Below are positions 16,498-25,983 of a stretch of DNA of 64,000 nt, piece by piece (position 1 is the first letter of the stretch; each line of letters opens with the position of its first letter). The stretch spans positions 1 to 64,000 of the forward strand of contig VGFS01000008.1 of NCBI GenBank assembly GCA_016868785.1, written 5' to 3'. The position numbers were made by a program, and so were the translations under genes. The notes beneath the pieces were generated by a model. That model was not told where the DNA came from and ran no database searches. It saw only the letters and a program-made list of their open reading frames with translations. Source of the DNA: Bacteroidota bacterium (GTDB lineage: Bacteria; Bacteroidota; Bacteroidia; NS11-12g; UBA955).

Positions 16498-17829
16498 ATG
16501 GCAGAAAAAGTAACCCTTGTAGGCGGCGGATTGGCCGGTAGTTTGATGTCGATTTACCTCGCCAAGCGCGGTTACGAAGTGTATATCTATGAACGTCGGG
16601 CCGACATGCGTTCCGGAAACTATGTGGGCGGAAGAAGTATCAACTTGGCGCTGTCTACCCGCGGAATCCGTGGTCTGGCCAAAGTAGGACTCGATCAAGA
16701 AGTGTTGGATATTTCCATACCCATGACGGGCCGAATGATGCACCCCGTGCAAGGCGATCTGAAATATCAGCCCTATGGCAAAGAAGGACAGGCCATTTAC
16801 AGTGTATCGCGCGGACAATTAAACATCAAATTGCTGCAACTTGCCGATCAGTACCCCAACATTCACATGTTTTTCAACTACAAGTGCACTGCCGCCAACC
16901 TTGAAACCTGTGAAACGACTTACACCAATGAAAATGGAGAGACGGTGGTTGACAAAGCCGATGTGGTTTTGGGTACCGATGGTGCTTTCAGTGCGCTTCG
17001 CGATGCCATGCAGCGTACCCCCCGTTTTAATTTTTCCCAGAATTACGAGAACTACGGATACAAAGAATTGGAGATTGTGCCCGATGCCAACGGAGAATTT
17101 CAGTTCGATAAAAATTGCCTGCATATATGGCCTCGCAAGAGTTTCATGATGATTGCATTGCCCAATCCGGGTGGGAACTTTACTTGTACATTATTTATGC
17201 CCTTTGATGGCAATCCGGGCATCGACGACCTGAAAACGCCCGAGCAAATTACTGTGTTTTTCAATACCCATTTCCCCGACGCCGTGCCAATGATGCCGGG
17301 TTTGGTGGACGACTACTTGCAAAATCCTACTGGAATGTTAACCACCATGCGTTGTTACCCATGGGTGAAAGGAACCAATGCGCTGATGGGGGATAGTGCT
17401 CACGCCGTTGTGCCGTTTTACGGTCAAGGCATGAACTGCTCGTTTGAGGATTGCATAGTATTGGATGAGTGCATCGAAGAATTGGGCGGCGATTGGGCAT
17501 CTGTGCTCGATGCCTATCAAAAGTTGCGCAAACCCAATGCCGACGCGATCGCCAATTTGGCCTTGCAGAATTTCGTGGAAATGCGTGATTTGGTTGGTAG
17601 CGATGCCTTCTTACACAAAAAGAAAGTAGAACACACCTTGAGTGAAAAGCACCCCGATTTGTTTGTATCTCAATACGAACGGGTAACGTTTTCAACCCGC
17701 GATTACGCGGAAGCGCTGGCGTATGGCGAACTCAACGACCGCGTTCTTGAGTCCATCATCCAGAATGGTTGGGAAGAGCGGTTGGACGATCGTGCATTCG
17801 TTGAGACGTTGTTTGCCGACAACAAATAA
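16498..17829 (+). CDS. kmo: Kynurenine 3-monooxygenase (FAD-dependent)
   Basis: 443 residues from the ATG at 16498; the upstream TTG at 16489 is rejected because it lies inside the -7 element. Hydroxylates L-kynurenine to 3-hydroxykynurenine with NADPH and O2. FAD-binding VTLVGGGLAGSLMSIYLAKR at the N-terminus, RSINLALSTRG near 43-53 (a kynurenine monooxygenase hallmark), GTDGAFSALRDAM near 155, and GDSAHAVVPFYGQGMNCSFE (the GD flavin motif) near 297. The rest of the kynurenine pathway is not in this window. Single gene. Confidence 0.94.
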   Translation: MAEKVTLVGGGLAGSLMSIYLAKRGYEVYIYERRADMRSGNYVGGRSINLALSTRGIRGLAKVGLDQEVLDISIPMTGRMMHPVQGDLKYQPYGKEGQAIYSVSRGQLNIKLLQLADQYPNIHMFFNYKCTAANLETCETTYTNENGETVVDKADVVLGTDGAFSALRDAMQRTPRFNFSQNYENYGYKELEIVPDANGEFQFDKNCLHIWPRKSFMMIALPNPGGNFTCTLFMPFDGNPGIDDLKTPEQITVFFNTHFPDAVPMMPGLVDDYLQNPTGMLTTMRCYPWVKGTNALMGDSAHAVVPFYGQGMNCSFEDCIVLDECIEELGGDWASVLDAYQKLRKPNADAIANLALQNFVEMRDLVGSDAFLHKKKVEHTLSEKHPDLFVSQYERVTFSTRDYAEALAYGELNDRVLESIIQNGWEERLDDRAFVETLFADNK

Positions 17830-17901
17830 AGGCCATCAGCCGTTTTAGTTGTCATTGCCATAAGCTTTCGGTCTCACTAAACGAAAACGCCTTCAAGCCA
17901 A

Positions 17902-18135
17902 TTACTTGGATTTTTTCTGGTTGTATTGGGCTTTTGTTTTGGCTTCAATACTATCGATGATGTCCGGATTGTACTGGGTTTTATACTTTCCTTTCAGGGT
18001 GAATTTTCCCTTGCGCTCTCCGCGGGTGTCGCGGATGGGTTTGAGTATGGTCATGTAGGCCCAAACACTCACAGTGGTGATGAGGGCAAAGAAACCAATG
18101 GCTACAATCAGTTTGTTGCGTTGTTGCTTGTTCAT
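17902..18135 (-). CDS. Small single-pass membrane protein, function unknown
   Basis: 77 residues: a short basic start (MNKQQRNKL), one membrane helix (about 9-31, IVAIGFFALITTVSVWAYMT) and a charged tail rich in K. Its ATG overlaps the stop of the Ldh gene (ATGA, 18132-18135), so it is the last gene of the M61-Ldh operon and is likely translationally coupled. The family is not recognised. Confidence 0.7.
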   Translation of the reverse strand: MNKQQRNKLIVAIGFFALITTVSVWAYMTILKPIRDTRGERKGKFTLKGKYKTQYNPDIIDSIEAKTKAQYNQKKSK

Positions 18136-19238
18136 GGGTTAAAAGGGTGTTTGAGGGCTTCTCCAATGGCTTCAAGGTCTTTCACCACGGCTTCCACGAG
18201 CGGGATGCCTTGCAATTGTCGGACAGTATATTCCTGCATTTCTGGTTCTCCAGGAACGATTACTGGTTTGTTGCTATGCAGCGGTTTGGTGGCCCGGAAT
18301 CGCTGAATCCAAAGGTCCATGTCGCGCTGAAAATCAGCCAAATCCCTGAATCCGTCTACGTCCCAAGCGCCTACGAAATGTCCCAATCCTTTGCCGGGTT
18401 GGTCGGGCCGGGGTTGCAGAAAACTCACAAAGGGGGGAACCCATGGACCAAAGTTGGCGCCGTTGAGAACCCCAGAAAAAATATCTACCCAGGCGCCTAA
18501 GCCATAGCCTTTGTGGGCACCGTGGTCGGCATCGGAACCCAATGGGAGAAGCATTCCGCCTTGTTTGAGTGCGGAGGCGTTGGTGGTGTCTTCCCCGGTT
18601 TGGGTTAGGGCCCAGCCCGCAGGGATGGGTTTTTGCACGCGTTCCGCAATTTCTAATTTGCCGTTGGCTGCGGCGGCGGTGGCCATATCGAGCACGAAGG
18701 CGGGCTCATTGCCTGCTGGAACGGCCACACAAATAGGGTTGGTGCCTAACATGCGTTCGGCTCCACCGGCGGGCGTAACGAGCGGAGAGGCATTGGTCGT
18801 GGAAAACCCAATGTAATTGTGGGGTAGGGCCATCATGGCGTGGTAGGCCGCTATCCCGAAATGGTTGGAATTGGAGATGCCTACCCAACCTGAACCACAT
18901 TCGTGGGTCATTTCCAGTGCCTTTTGCATCGCAAAAGGCGCTGATACCAGGCCGATGGCCCCATCGGCCTCCAAATGTCCTGTGGCCCGCTTTCTTTGGG
19001 TGAATTGTAATTGGGGTTTGGGGTTGATTCGGCCGGCTTCAACCAGACGAATGTAACCGCTGAGGCGGGCCACGCCGTGACTGTCGATCCCCCGTAAATC
19101 GGCCATCATCAACACATCGGCGGCCTGAATGGCGTCGGCTTCACTGAACGACAGCCGCAAGAATATCACTTGAAGCCAGTCGCGCAGCGCACTGGCTGAC
19201 ACTTGACTTGTATTTGGGTACTGCATCATTCCGCTCAT
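18132..19238 (-). CDS. Malate/L-lactate dehydrogenase family (Ldh/YlbC) oxidoreductase
   Basis: 368 residues from the ATG at 19238, which overlaps the stop of the M61 gene as ATGA; the longer ORF would intrude 37 nt into M61. Family marks: RGIDSHGVARL (catalytic His, residues about 48-58), GWVGISNSNHFG near 117-128, GTNPICVAVPAG, and DHGAHKGYGL near 267. These NAD(P)-dependent 2-hydroxyacid dehydrogenases act on malate, lactate, ureidoglycolate or sulfolactate; the substrate cannot be read from sequence. Middle gene of a three-gene coupled operon. Confidence 0.88.
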   Translation of the reverse strand: MSGMMQYPNTSQVSASALRDWLQVIFLRLSFSEADAIQAADVLMMADLRGIDSHGVARLSGYIRLVEAGRINPKPQLQFTQRKRATGHLEADGAIGLVSAPFAMQKALEMTHECGSGWVGISNSNHFGIAAYHAMMALPHNYIGFSTTNASPLVTPAGGAERMLGTNPICVAVPAGNEPAFVLDMATAAAANGKLEIAERVQKPIPAGWALTQTGEDTTNASALKQGGMLLPLGSDADHGAHKGYGLGAWVDIFSGVLNGANFGPWVPPFVSFLQPRPDQPGKGLGHFVGAWDVDGFRDLADFQRDMDLWIQRFRATKPLHSNKPVIVPGEPEMQEYTVRQLQGIPLVEAVVKDLEAIGEALKHPFNP

Positions 19239-21202
19239 TTTAATAAGGTTTGTAATGCGCCATTGGCTTCCCAAAATTCATCGCCTTTGGCCGTTGCAGG
19301 CAACATGAACTCATATTTCACCTCTGGAAACGTAGAGAAAATCCCGCTGCATTCCCGCAGCAATCCCGCCCGGTTTACCAGCAAGGTAATTTCTTTGGGT
19401 TCGCCAATTTTCAAATATAGATCGTCGATGTTGTTCTCAATTCTCACCCCATTCACAGCGATCAATTCATCATTCACATTCACCCCCAGCTGAAACCCAG
19501 CAGCCGTAGGGTGGGCATGTATGCCTTTTACCAAGGTTCTGCCATTCGACGATTCACAGGTAAGACCAAACTTTTTGGATTGACTTTCGGTGATTTTGGT
19601 ATCGATCCCGGCCATCTTGGTCAAGGCAGCGTAATCCGGGATTTCTGTGCTGTGCAACAATTGCTTGGCAAATTGATCGAATGATTTTCCAGTGCCAATG
19701 CCTGTTTCGGGGTTGCCATTGCCGGTAATGATAACGGTTTTTACGGCATCGATAAATTCTTTTTCCGTGATGCCTTTTCCTTCTTCGCCCAAGGCTTTGT
19801 TCTTGTAGTGCGTGCGCCACAAATATTGCATCACATCGTCAAGATGCTTGCTTCCGTTGGTGTTTGCCGCGATCCAAGCATCGAAGAGAAACCCAACAAT
19901 CACACCCTTGCTATAGTAGGAATAGGTGCTGTTTTTGGAGTTTTCGTTGGGACGATATTCCTTGATCCACGCATCGTGGCTCATCTCACTGATGGTTGCT
20001 ACCCGGGCCCCCATGCGATTTTCGTGTGCATTGACATAGCCAGCCATGGTGCTCAAAAACTCCTTGCGGGTAACAATGCCAGCGCGCATCAGCGCGATTT
20101 CATCGTAGTAGCTGGTAATTCCTTCGGCCAACCACAGCAAATCGGTATAGTTCTCTTGACGATAATTGAAGGGGCCCAATTCGGCCGGACGGATTCGCTT
20201 CACATTCCACAAATGGAAATATTCGTGGGCAACGAGTCCCAAAAAGCCTTTGTATCGCGCAGCATCGGTATAGGCCCAGCGACTCATCATCAAAACGGTG
20301 CTGTTTTTATGCTCCAATCCGCCGCCACCGGCTTCCACGTTCTGAACGATGAATGTGTATCGCTTGCAAGGATGATCATTCACCACTTTGGCCATGGTTC
20401 TGCACATTAGCTGCATGTCGTCTCTGAGTTTCTCTAAATCAGCATTGTTGCGACCCACCATCGCCACTTCATGGGGGATCCCATTCACATCAAATTTGAA
20501 AACAGGGAAGTTTCCCAATTGCACGGGCGCATCGACCAAATCGTCGAAGTTGGGGTAGGTGAAATCCGCATGTCGCATCATTGAACCAAGTTCCGCCGGG
20601 GTATATTCTCTGTCTACCGCAGACTCGTAGGACGATTGGTCTAAAGCAGTGGCCGTTTTAAACCACCTAACTGGGTAGTATATGGCCAAATCACCGCCCA
20701 AGTGCTCAGAGCCTTTTACGGTCATCAACACCGAGGCCATGTTGAGCAAAGCTTGATCGTCATCAATAAAGCTGGTGCGAACGCTCAACTCAAAACAGTA
20801 TACGCTGTAACGAAATTCAACGGCCGTCACACCCTTTGGAATCGTCAATCTCCAGGTGTTTTTGTCCAACTTATTTGGGGTGATCGGACTGCCGAAATTG
20901 AGGGGTTCCTCGGCAAACACCATTTTAGATTCGTCCAAACTCAAACCGCGAGCACTTACCGACTCCACGTTTTTTGCGAACTCTCGCACTAAATAACTAC
21001 CGGGTGTCCAAACGGGCATGTAAATATCAAGCGAACCGGGCTTTAAATCCTCCAAACGAAGGGTGACTTCGGCATAGTGACTTTTGGGGTCGGTAATCGC
21101 GATGGTGTAATGAACGCGAGGGCTGGCGTTTTTCTTTGCGTCTGCGGAATTGGGTATCATGGAAATCAAAGTGAATCCCAAGGCGTAAATCGTCCTTAGC
21201 AT
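19235..21202 (-). CDS. M61 family metallopeptidase (glycyl aminopeptidase type) with PDZ domain
   Basis: 655 residues. Signal peptide MLRTIYALGFTLISM to about 22. An N-terminal beta domain is followed by the M61 catalytic domain with HEYFHLWNVKRIRP (zinc ligands His326 and His330, catalytic Glu327) and WLAEG (third ligand Glu360). A C-terminal PDZ domain spans about 545-635 (AGFQLGVNVNDELIAVNGVR). Likely a periplasmic peptidase. The start at 21202 has GATTTTTG ending 4 nt upstream, a near -7 element. First gene of M61-Ldh-small membrane protein, linked by 4 nt overlaps. Confidence 0.92.
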   Translation of the reverse strand: MLRTIYALGFTLISMIPNSADAKKNASPRVHYTIAITDPKSHYAEVTLRLEDLKPGSLDIYMPVWTPGSYLVREFAKNVESVSARGLSLDESKMVFAEEPLNFGSPITPNKLDKNTWRLTIPKGVTAVEFRYSVYCFELSVRTSFIDDDQALLNMASVLMTVKGSEHLGGDLAIYYPVRWFKTATALDQSSYESAVDREYTPAELGSMMRHADFTYPNFDDLVDAPVQLGNFPVFKFDVNGIPHEVAMVGRNNADLEKLRDDMQLMCRTMAKVVNDHPCKRYTFIVQNVEAGGGGLEHKNSTVLMMSRWAYTDAARYKGFLGLVAHEYFHLWNVKRIRPAELGPFNYRQENYTDLLWLAEGITSYYDEIALMRAGIVTRKEFLSTMAGYVNAHENRMGARVATISEMSHDAWIKEYRPNENSKNSTYSYYSKGVIVGFLFDAWIAANTNGSKHLDDVMQYLWRTHYKNKALGEEGKGITEKEFIDAVKTVIITGNGNPETGIGTGKSFDQFAKQLLHSTEIPDYAALTKMAGIDTKITESQSKKFGLTCESSNGRTLVKGIHAHPTAAGFQLGVNVNDELIAVNGVRIENNIDDLYLKIGEPKEITLLVNRAGLLRECSGIFSTFPEVKYEFMLPATAKGDEFWEANGALQTLLK

Positions 21203-21237
21203 GATACAAAAATCAATAATTTTCGGGAGTAAACCTA

Positions 21238-21744
21238 TTATTTGGCTTTGTAAACCGGCACAGTGGAGCAGGGCTCGCCATACATGATGCTCTTGGCCAA
21301 TGGCGTGAGCAAGCGTGTGATTTCAGCGTAAGCTGCCGCAGTTACGGGTAGGTCGCCACACCCTTTGATAACCATTTTTTGATCTCGGAAAGATTCTACA
21401 TCCAACGTTTGTAGTGCATTGCGCCATAGAACTGCTTCCAGGGCCTGCAGATCTCCAAAAACGATTTCCCTCGCAATGCCCGATAGTTTGGAGGCAATGA
21501 GCATGTAAGCCCAAGTTGGAACAATGGCATCGGCACTGCAACCGATGGCTACAAAGGCATTTTGATAGGCCAACCAATCGTGGTTTTTAACCCAATCACG
21601 AAAATCCTTTTCTTTCAAAACCATTCCCATGAAGAGCACTTCTTTGATGTCGATAAACTTCCGTTCACCCACTGGGAAATGATCTTCCAAGTTGAGGGTG
21701 ATTAGGCCGCTGTTGGCTACTTTGTTGACGAAAACTTCATCCAT
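21238..21744 (-). CDS. DUF2480 protein
   Basis: 168 residues, no signal peptide. The opening VNKVANSGLITLNLEDHFP and the motif GCSADAIVPTWAYMLIASKL fit DUF2480, a Bacteroidota-restricted cytoplasmic family of unknown function. It sits 42 nt after pyruvate kinase on the same strand and has its own -7 element at 21759. A C-terminal GCGDLPVTAAAYAEITRLL is also conserved-looking. Confidence 0.82.
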   Translation of the reverse strand: MDEVFVNKVANSGLITLNLEDHFPVGERKFIDIKEVLFMGMVLKEKDFRDWVKNHDWLAYQNAFVAIGCSADAIVPTWAYMLIASKLSGIAREIVFGDLQALEAVLWRNALQTLDVESFRDQKMVIKGCGDLPVTAAAYAEITRLLTPLAKSIMYGEPCSTVPVYKAK

Positions 21745-21758
21745 GGTGGGCAGGTTTA

Positions 21759-21766
21759 CAAATATA
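21759..21766 (-). promoter_or_regulatory. -7 element upstream of DUF2480 (TATATTTG)
   Basis: On the minus strand TATATTTG (21766-21759) lies 14 nt before the DUF2480 ATG, between it and pyk. No TTG at 19-20 nt, so support is partial. Confidence 0.4.
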
Positions 21767-21786
21767 CACCCGTTTGGGCGATGCCG

Positions 21787-23217
21787 TTAATCGACCAAGG
21801 TTACTTTGATGGTGTTGGTGCGCTGTTTTTTGTGGATGGGCATGCTGGCGCAGTTGATCACGTATTCGCCTTTCTTTACCATTTGCTGGGCTTTGAGGAT
21901 GTCCACAACGTCTTGGAAGGTGTCGTCGGTACTCACAAAACTGTCATAATAGAATCCCCGAACGCCCCAAACCAAATTCAATGTCGCCAACAGTTTTTTG
22001 TTGTCGGTGAATATGAAAACGTTGGCTTCCGGACGGTAGCTGGCCACCCGAAACCCAGTAAATCCAGATTTTGTCATGGCCACGATGGCTTTTGCATGGA
22101 GGTGATCGCTCATTTTAACCGCGGTAAAGCAAATTTCATCGCTGGCAAAAGAGGGTGATTCGGGTGTGGGTTTTACCCCTTTGTAGTAGGTTCTACGGTC
22201 GTTTTCAATATCAGTAATGATGCTGCCCATGACTTCAATGACGCGCAGCGGGTATTTTCCCACACTGGTTTCGGCCGATAACATGAGAGCGTCGGCACCG
22301 TCGAGTACTGCATTGGCGACATCGTTGATTTCTGCCCGGGTGGGCATGCTGTCAACAATCATAGTTTCCATCATTTGGGTGGCGATGATGCAAGGTTTGG
22401 CGGCGGCCAAGCATTTCTCAATGATGGTTTTCTGAATCAGGGGTACCCGCTGCAAGGGGACTTCAACTCCCAGGTCGCCGCGGGCTACCATGATACCGTC
22501 CGATATTTTGATGATTTCATCTATGTTGTTAACGGACTCGGGTTTTTCAATTTTGGCAATGACTTTGGTGTGGGTGCCCTTTTCTGCGATCAATCGCTTG
22601 AGCTCTACGATATCGTCGGCTGTGCGCACGAAACTCAAAGCCACCCAATCTACTTCCTGACTAAGCCCGTACTCCAAATCGGCCAAGTCTTTTTTGGTAA
22701 GGCTGGGTACAGTTAGGTTGGAATCGGGTAGGTTGAATCCTTTGTTGGACGATAATGGTCCGCCAGCTACAACCTGGGCTTTTAAAGTAGTTTCGTTCAC
22801 TTTTTCGGTGAATTCCAACGATACTTTACCATCGTTGAGCAAAATGCGCTCACCGGGTTTGCAGTCCTGAATGAGGCGTTTGTAACTAACGAAAAGCACT
22901 TCTTGTGTTGAAATTTGTTCTTCGGTGGTGACCAAAATGGTATTTCCTTCTTGGAGAATGAATTCACCATCTACTTTGCCAATTCTGAGTTTGGGTCCCT
23001 GTAAATCCTGAAGTATAGCCACATTGCATCCCAAGCGCTGGTTGATATTTCTCACCCGGTCTATCACCTCTTGGTGTAGTTCGTAGGCGCCATGTGAGAA
23101 GTTGAGTCGACACACATCCACACCGGCGAGGATGATTTTTTCCAACATTTCTTCACTGCTGGTGGCGGGCCCGATGGTGGCGACGATTTTGGTTTTGTTG
23201 AATTTTCCTTTGTACAT
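21787..23217 (-). CDS. pyk: Pyruvate kinase
   Basis: 476 residues, full length. Converts PEP and ADP to pyruvate and ATP. Landmarks: TKIVATIGPATSS at residue 8, CRLNFSHGAYE near 36, IAKIEKPESV (catalytic Lys) near 215, MVARGDLGVEVPL near 240 and ATQMMETMI near 280. The C-terminal allosteric domain is present but short. Second gene after IPExxxVDY (15 nt gap), an arrangement I recall from other Bacteroidota near acpP-fabF-rnc. Confidence 0.97.
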   Translation of the reverse strand: MYKGKFNKTKIVATIGPATSSEEMLEKIILAGVDVCRLNFSHGAYELHQEVIDRVRNINQRLGCNVAILQDLQGPKLRIGKVDGEFILQEGNTILVTTEEQISTQEVLFVSYKRLIQDCKPGERILLNDGKVSLEFTEKVNETTLKAQVVAGGPLSSNKGFNLPDSNLTVPSLTKKDLADLEYGLSQEVDWVALSFVRTADDIVELKRLIAEKGTHTKVIAKIEKPESVNNIDEIIKISDGIMVARGDLGVEVPLQRVPLIQKTIIEKCLAAAKPCIIATQMMETMIVDSMPTRAEINDVANAVLDGADALMLSAETSVGKYPLRVIEVMGSIITDIENDRRTYYKGVKPTPESPSFASDEICFTAVKMSDHLHAKAIVAMTKSGFTGFRVASYRPEANVFIFTDNKKLLATLNLVWGVRGFYYDSFVSTDDTFQDVVDILKAQQMVKKGEYVINCASMPIHKKQRTNTIKVTLVD

Positions 23218-23232
23218 GTTTTGTCGGTGCGA

Positions 23233-23712
23233 CTACAGATGACTTAGGGCATTGATCCAATTCAGTTTGCCGTGTTTGTCGGACGGAAACGTGTAAGCCA
23301 GTTGAACTGAGGCGATGGTTTTGATACCCTTCAGCCATTCCTCAGTTCCGCCCATGTCTTCAGCGCCGCGCATCAGCAACCAGAAATCGGGTGTAGGTTT
23401 GCCTGTGTAAAGCATGCCTCCGCTTCCTTTGTTCTCCACGATCCACATTTCACAGGCGGTTTCATTGCCTTCCCAGTAGTATTCTACATGCCTTGATTCT
23501 GTATTCTGAGACAAAAATACTGAAAAGGGAGGGTCTTGTCGCACAAATTGGGAAGAAAAAGTGTCATCTAGACACCAAGCCATCAAATGTGGCGGTATTT
23601 GGGTATGTATGGCAATGATCTCTAGGTCAATGCTAGCCCCTAGGAAGGTCGATTTGTAGCGTTTGATGGACAAAAGAATTTTTACAAAAATAATTTTAAT
23701 GTGGTATCTCAT
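23233..23712 (-). CDS. IPExxxVDY family protein (divergent)
   Basis: 159 residues from the ATG at 23712; an earlier start at 23733 is possible. The middle ([10 protein letters not shown]) and the C-terminal [18 protein letters not shown] fit the short Bacteroidota family named after an IPExxxVDY motif, in which [11 protein letters not shown] would be the equivalent segment. The usual residues are poorly kept, so this is a divergent member. Function unknown. The context (next to pyk, divergent from acpP-fabF-rnc) supports the assignment more than the sequence alone. Confidence 0.65.
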   Translation of the reverse strand: MRYHIKIIFVKILLSIKRYKSTFLGASIDLEIIAIHTQIPPHLMAWCLDDTFSSQFVRQDPPFSVFLSQNTESRHVEYYWEGNETACEMWIVENKGSGGMLYTGKPTPDFWLLMRGAEDMGGTEEWLKGIKTIASVQLAYTFPSDKHGKLNWINALSHL

Positions 23713-23754
23713 CAAAAAATTGTTTCTTTGCAACTCAAATCAAAAAATAAGATC

Positions 23755-23991
23755 ATGTCAGAAATTGCAGAAAAAGTAAAGGCCATTATCGTAGACAAGC
23801 TTGGTGTTGAAGAAAGCGAAGTAGTAACCGATGCTAGCTTCACAAATGACTTGGGTGCCGATTCACTTGACACCGTGGAATTGATTATGGAATTTGAAAA
23901 AGAGTTCGATATCAGCATTCCAGACGATCAGGCTGAAAAGATTCAAACTGTTGGAGAAGCAGTTCGTTACATCGAAGAAAACAAAAAGTAA
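23755..23991 (+). CDS. acpP: Acyl carrier protein
   Basis: 78 residues from the ATG at 23755 ([20 protein letters not shown]); a longer frame upstream is not protein-like. Ser37 in [12 protein letters not shown] carries the 4'-phosphopantetheine arm. Carries growing chains in fatty-acid synthesis. A 3 nt gap to fabF puts it in the acpP-fabF-rnc operon. TTTCTTTG at 23723-23730 is a weak -7 candidate. Confidence 0.97.
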   Translation: MSEIAEKVKAIIVDKLGVEESEVVTDASFTNDLGADSLDTVELIMEFEKEFDISIPDDQAEKIQTVGEAVRYIEENKK

Positions 23992-23994
23992 GCC

Positions 23995-25248
23995 ATGCAA
24001 CTCCGGAGAGTTGTTGTAACTGGACTGGGTGCGTTAACGCCTATCGGAAATGATGTTCCATCATTTTACAAAGGTTTGCAGTCCGGTATCAGCGGGGCGG
24101 GTTTGATTACCCACTTCGACACAGAAAAGTTCAAGGTGAAATTCGCCTGTGAGGTGAAAAACTTCAATCCTGAAGATTTTTTCGACCGCAAGGAGGCGAG
24201 AAAAATGGATCCTTTTACGCAATTCGCCATGGTGGCGGCCGATGAGGCGATAAACCATAGTGGACTGTTGCAGCAAACCTACAATCCGGATCGCATAGGT
24301 GTGGTTTGGGGCGCCGGTATCGGTGGTCTCACCACATTCTTCGCAGAAATTGTTGACTACGCAAAGGGCGACGGAACGCCTCGTTTCTCGCCCTTTTTCA
24401 TTCCTAAAATGATCGTTGACATCGCCCCAGGGTATATCAGTATCAAACACGGATTCCGAGGTCCCAATTTCTCTACCGTTTCAGCTTGTGCCTCATCAAC
24501 CCATGCATTAATCGATGCTTTCAACTACATCCGTTTGGGAAAAGCTGATGCAATCGTAGCAGGGGGGTCTGAAGCTTCAGTGAACGAGCCATCCGTGGGT
24601 GGTTTCAGTAACATGAAGGCCTTGAGCGAGCGAAACGATGACTTCCTCACCGCCAGCAGACCTTTCGATAAGGATCGCGATGGATTTGTGATGGGGGAAG
24701 GAGCCGCCGCCATGATCTTGGAGGATTACGAACATGCCAAGGCTAGGGGCGCGAAAATTTATGCAGAAATTGTGGGTGGCGGAATGACCGCCGACGCCTA
24801 TCACTTGACCGCACCACACCCAGAAGGGTTGGGCGCCTGCAACGTGATGAAAGCAGCCCTTGAGGATGCGGGAATGACGCCGGCCGACATAGATTACATC
24901 AACGTTCATGGTACCAGTACACCATTGGGTGATATCGCCGAGAGCAAAGCCATTCTATCGGTGTTCGGTGAACACGCCTACAACCTCAATATCAGTAGCA
25001 CAAAGAGTATGACAGGTCACTTGTTGGGTGGCGCCGGTGCCATTGAATCATTGGCCTGCATAATGGCTGTTAGTGAGAATGTGATTCCTCCTACAATCAA
25101 CCACTTTACCGATGATCCAGAATTCGACATCAAACTGAACTTTACCTTCAATGTCGCGCAGAAACGAACAGTTCGCGCTGCCTTGAGCAATACTTTTGGG
25201 TTTGGTGGACATAACGCTTCTGTGATATTCAAGAAGTTCGAAGGTTAA
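23995..25248 (+). CDS. fabF: Beta-ketoacyl-ACP synthase II
   Basis: 417 residues. Condensing enzyme of fatty-acid elongation. Catalytic triad Cys165 (VSACASSTHA), His305 (NVHGTSTPLGD) and His342 (KSMTGHLLGGAGA), with Lys337 also present. The order, length and position directly after acpP identify it as FabF. Confidence 0.97.
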   Translation: MQLRRVVVTGLGALTPIGNDVPSFYKGLQSGISGAGLITHFDTEKFKVKFACEVKNFNPEDFFDRKEARKMDPFTQFAMVAADEAINHSGLLQQTYNPDRIGVVWGAGIGGLTTFFAEIVDYAKGDGTPRFSPFFIPKMIVDIAPGYISIKHGFRGPNFSTVSACASSTHALIDAFNYIRLGKADAIVAGGSEASVNEPSVGGFSNMKALSERNDDFLTASRPFDKDRDGFVMGEGAAAMILEDYEHAKARGAKIYAEIVGGGMTADAYHLTAPHPEGLGACNVMKAALEDAGMTPADIDYINVHGTSTPLGDIAESKAILSVFGEHAYNLNISSTKSMTGHLLGGAGAIESLACIMAVSENVIPPTINHFTDDPEFDIKLNFTFNVAQKRTVRAALSNTFGFGGHNASVIFKKFEG

Positions 25249-25260
25249 TATAACACCCCA

Positions 25261-25983
25261 TTGGTTCAACTCTTCTCGCGATTTTCTGTTAGCAATCACC
25301 TGTCCAAACAAGTGTATCGTGTGACTGGTGTGAAACCCGGTAAGTTGCGTATTTATCAGGAAGCTCTCAGGCACAGTTCGATGTCTGATTATCACAACAA
25401 TGAGCAAATCGTCAACAATGAACGCCTGGAATTTTTGGGTGATGCCGTTCTCGATGCCGTTGTAGCAGAACTCCTTTTCAAACAATTTCCCAAGAAAAAC
25501 GAGGGCTTCCTCACCGAGATGCGCACGCGCATTGTCAATCGGGAACAATTAGCCTACCTCGCAAGTAAGTTGGGTTTGGTTGAAATCATGGATATCAAGC
25601 GCGATTTACATCAAAATAGAATCGCCCTAAAAACCATCGGCGGCAATGCCCTAGAAGCGTTGATTGGGGCCATCTACCTTGACAAAGGTTTCAAAACCGC
25701 TCGGGATTTTATTGTGAATCGATTGGTAGGACAGTACTTGGACATCGAAAAGCTGATGACTACGGCCGTCTCGTATAAAGCGTTGGTGATGAAATGGGCA
25801 CAACAACAAAAGAAAACCCTTCGTTTTCAGCATGAATTAGCTCAAAACGGCAGATTGGAGTTACACGTAGTCACTTTGCACATCGAAGACGAAGTTTGGT
25901 TTACCGAGGAGAATCACAGCCGAAAAAAAGCCGAGGAACTTTGTTGCGAAAAAGCCTATCGCAAACTCAATTTAACCGTTTAA
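25261..25983 (+). CDS. rnc: Ribonuclease III
   Basis: 240 residues. Cleaves double-stranded RNA (rRNA precursors, mRNAs). The signature NNERLEFLGDAVLDAVVAE (residues about 56-74) holds the catalytic acidic residues, and ALEALIGAIYLDKG is the second metal site. A dsRNA-binding domain follows at about 165-238. Start choice: no ATG fits. The only ATG in frame, at residue 41, would remove conserved sequence, and the frame is closed upstream by a stop at 25246, so TTG at 25261 is the likely start. 12 nt after fabF. Confidence 0.93.
   Translation: MVQLFSRFSVSNHLSKQVYRVTGVKPGKLRIYQEALRHSSMSDYHNNEQIVNNERLEFLGDAVLDAVVAELLFKQFPKKNEGFLTEMRTRIVNREQLAYLASKLGLVEIMDIKRDLHQNRIALKTIGGNALEALIGAIYLDKGFKTARDFIVNRLVGQYLDIEKLMTTAVSYKALVMKWAQQQKKTLRFQHELAQNGRLELHVVTLHIEDEVWFTEENHSRKKAEELCCEKAYRKLNLTV

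Noticed and set aside
19808-20410. 200-residue open frame antisense to the M61 peptidase
   Set aside because: No family features, and it covers the HExxH region of a clear peptidase gene.
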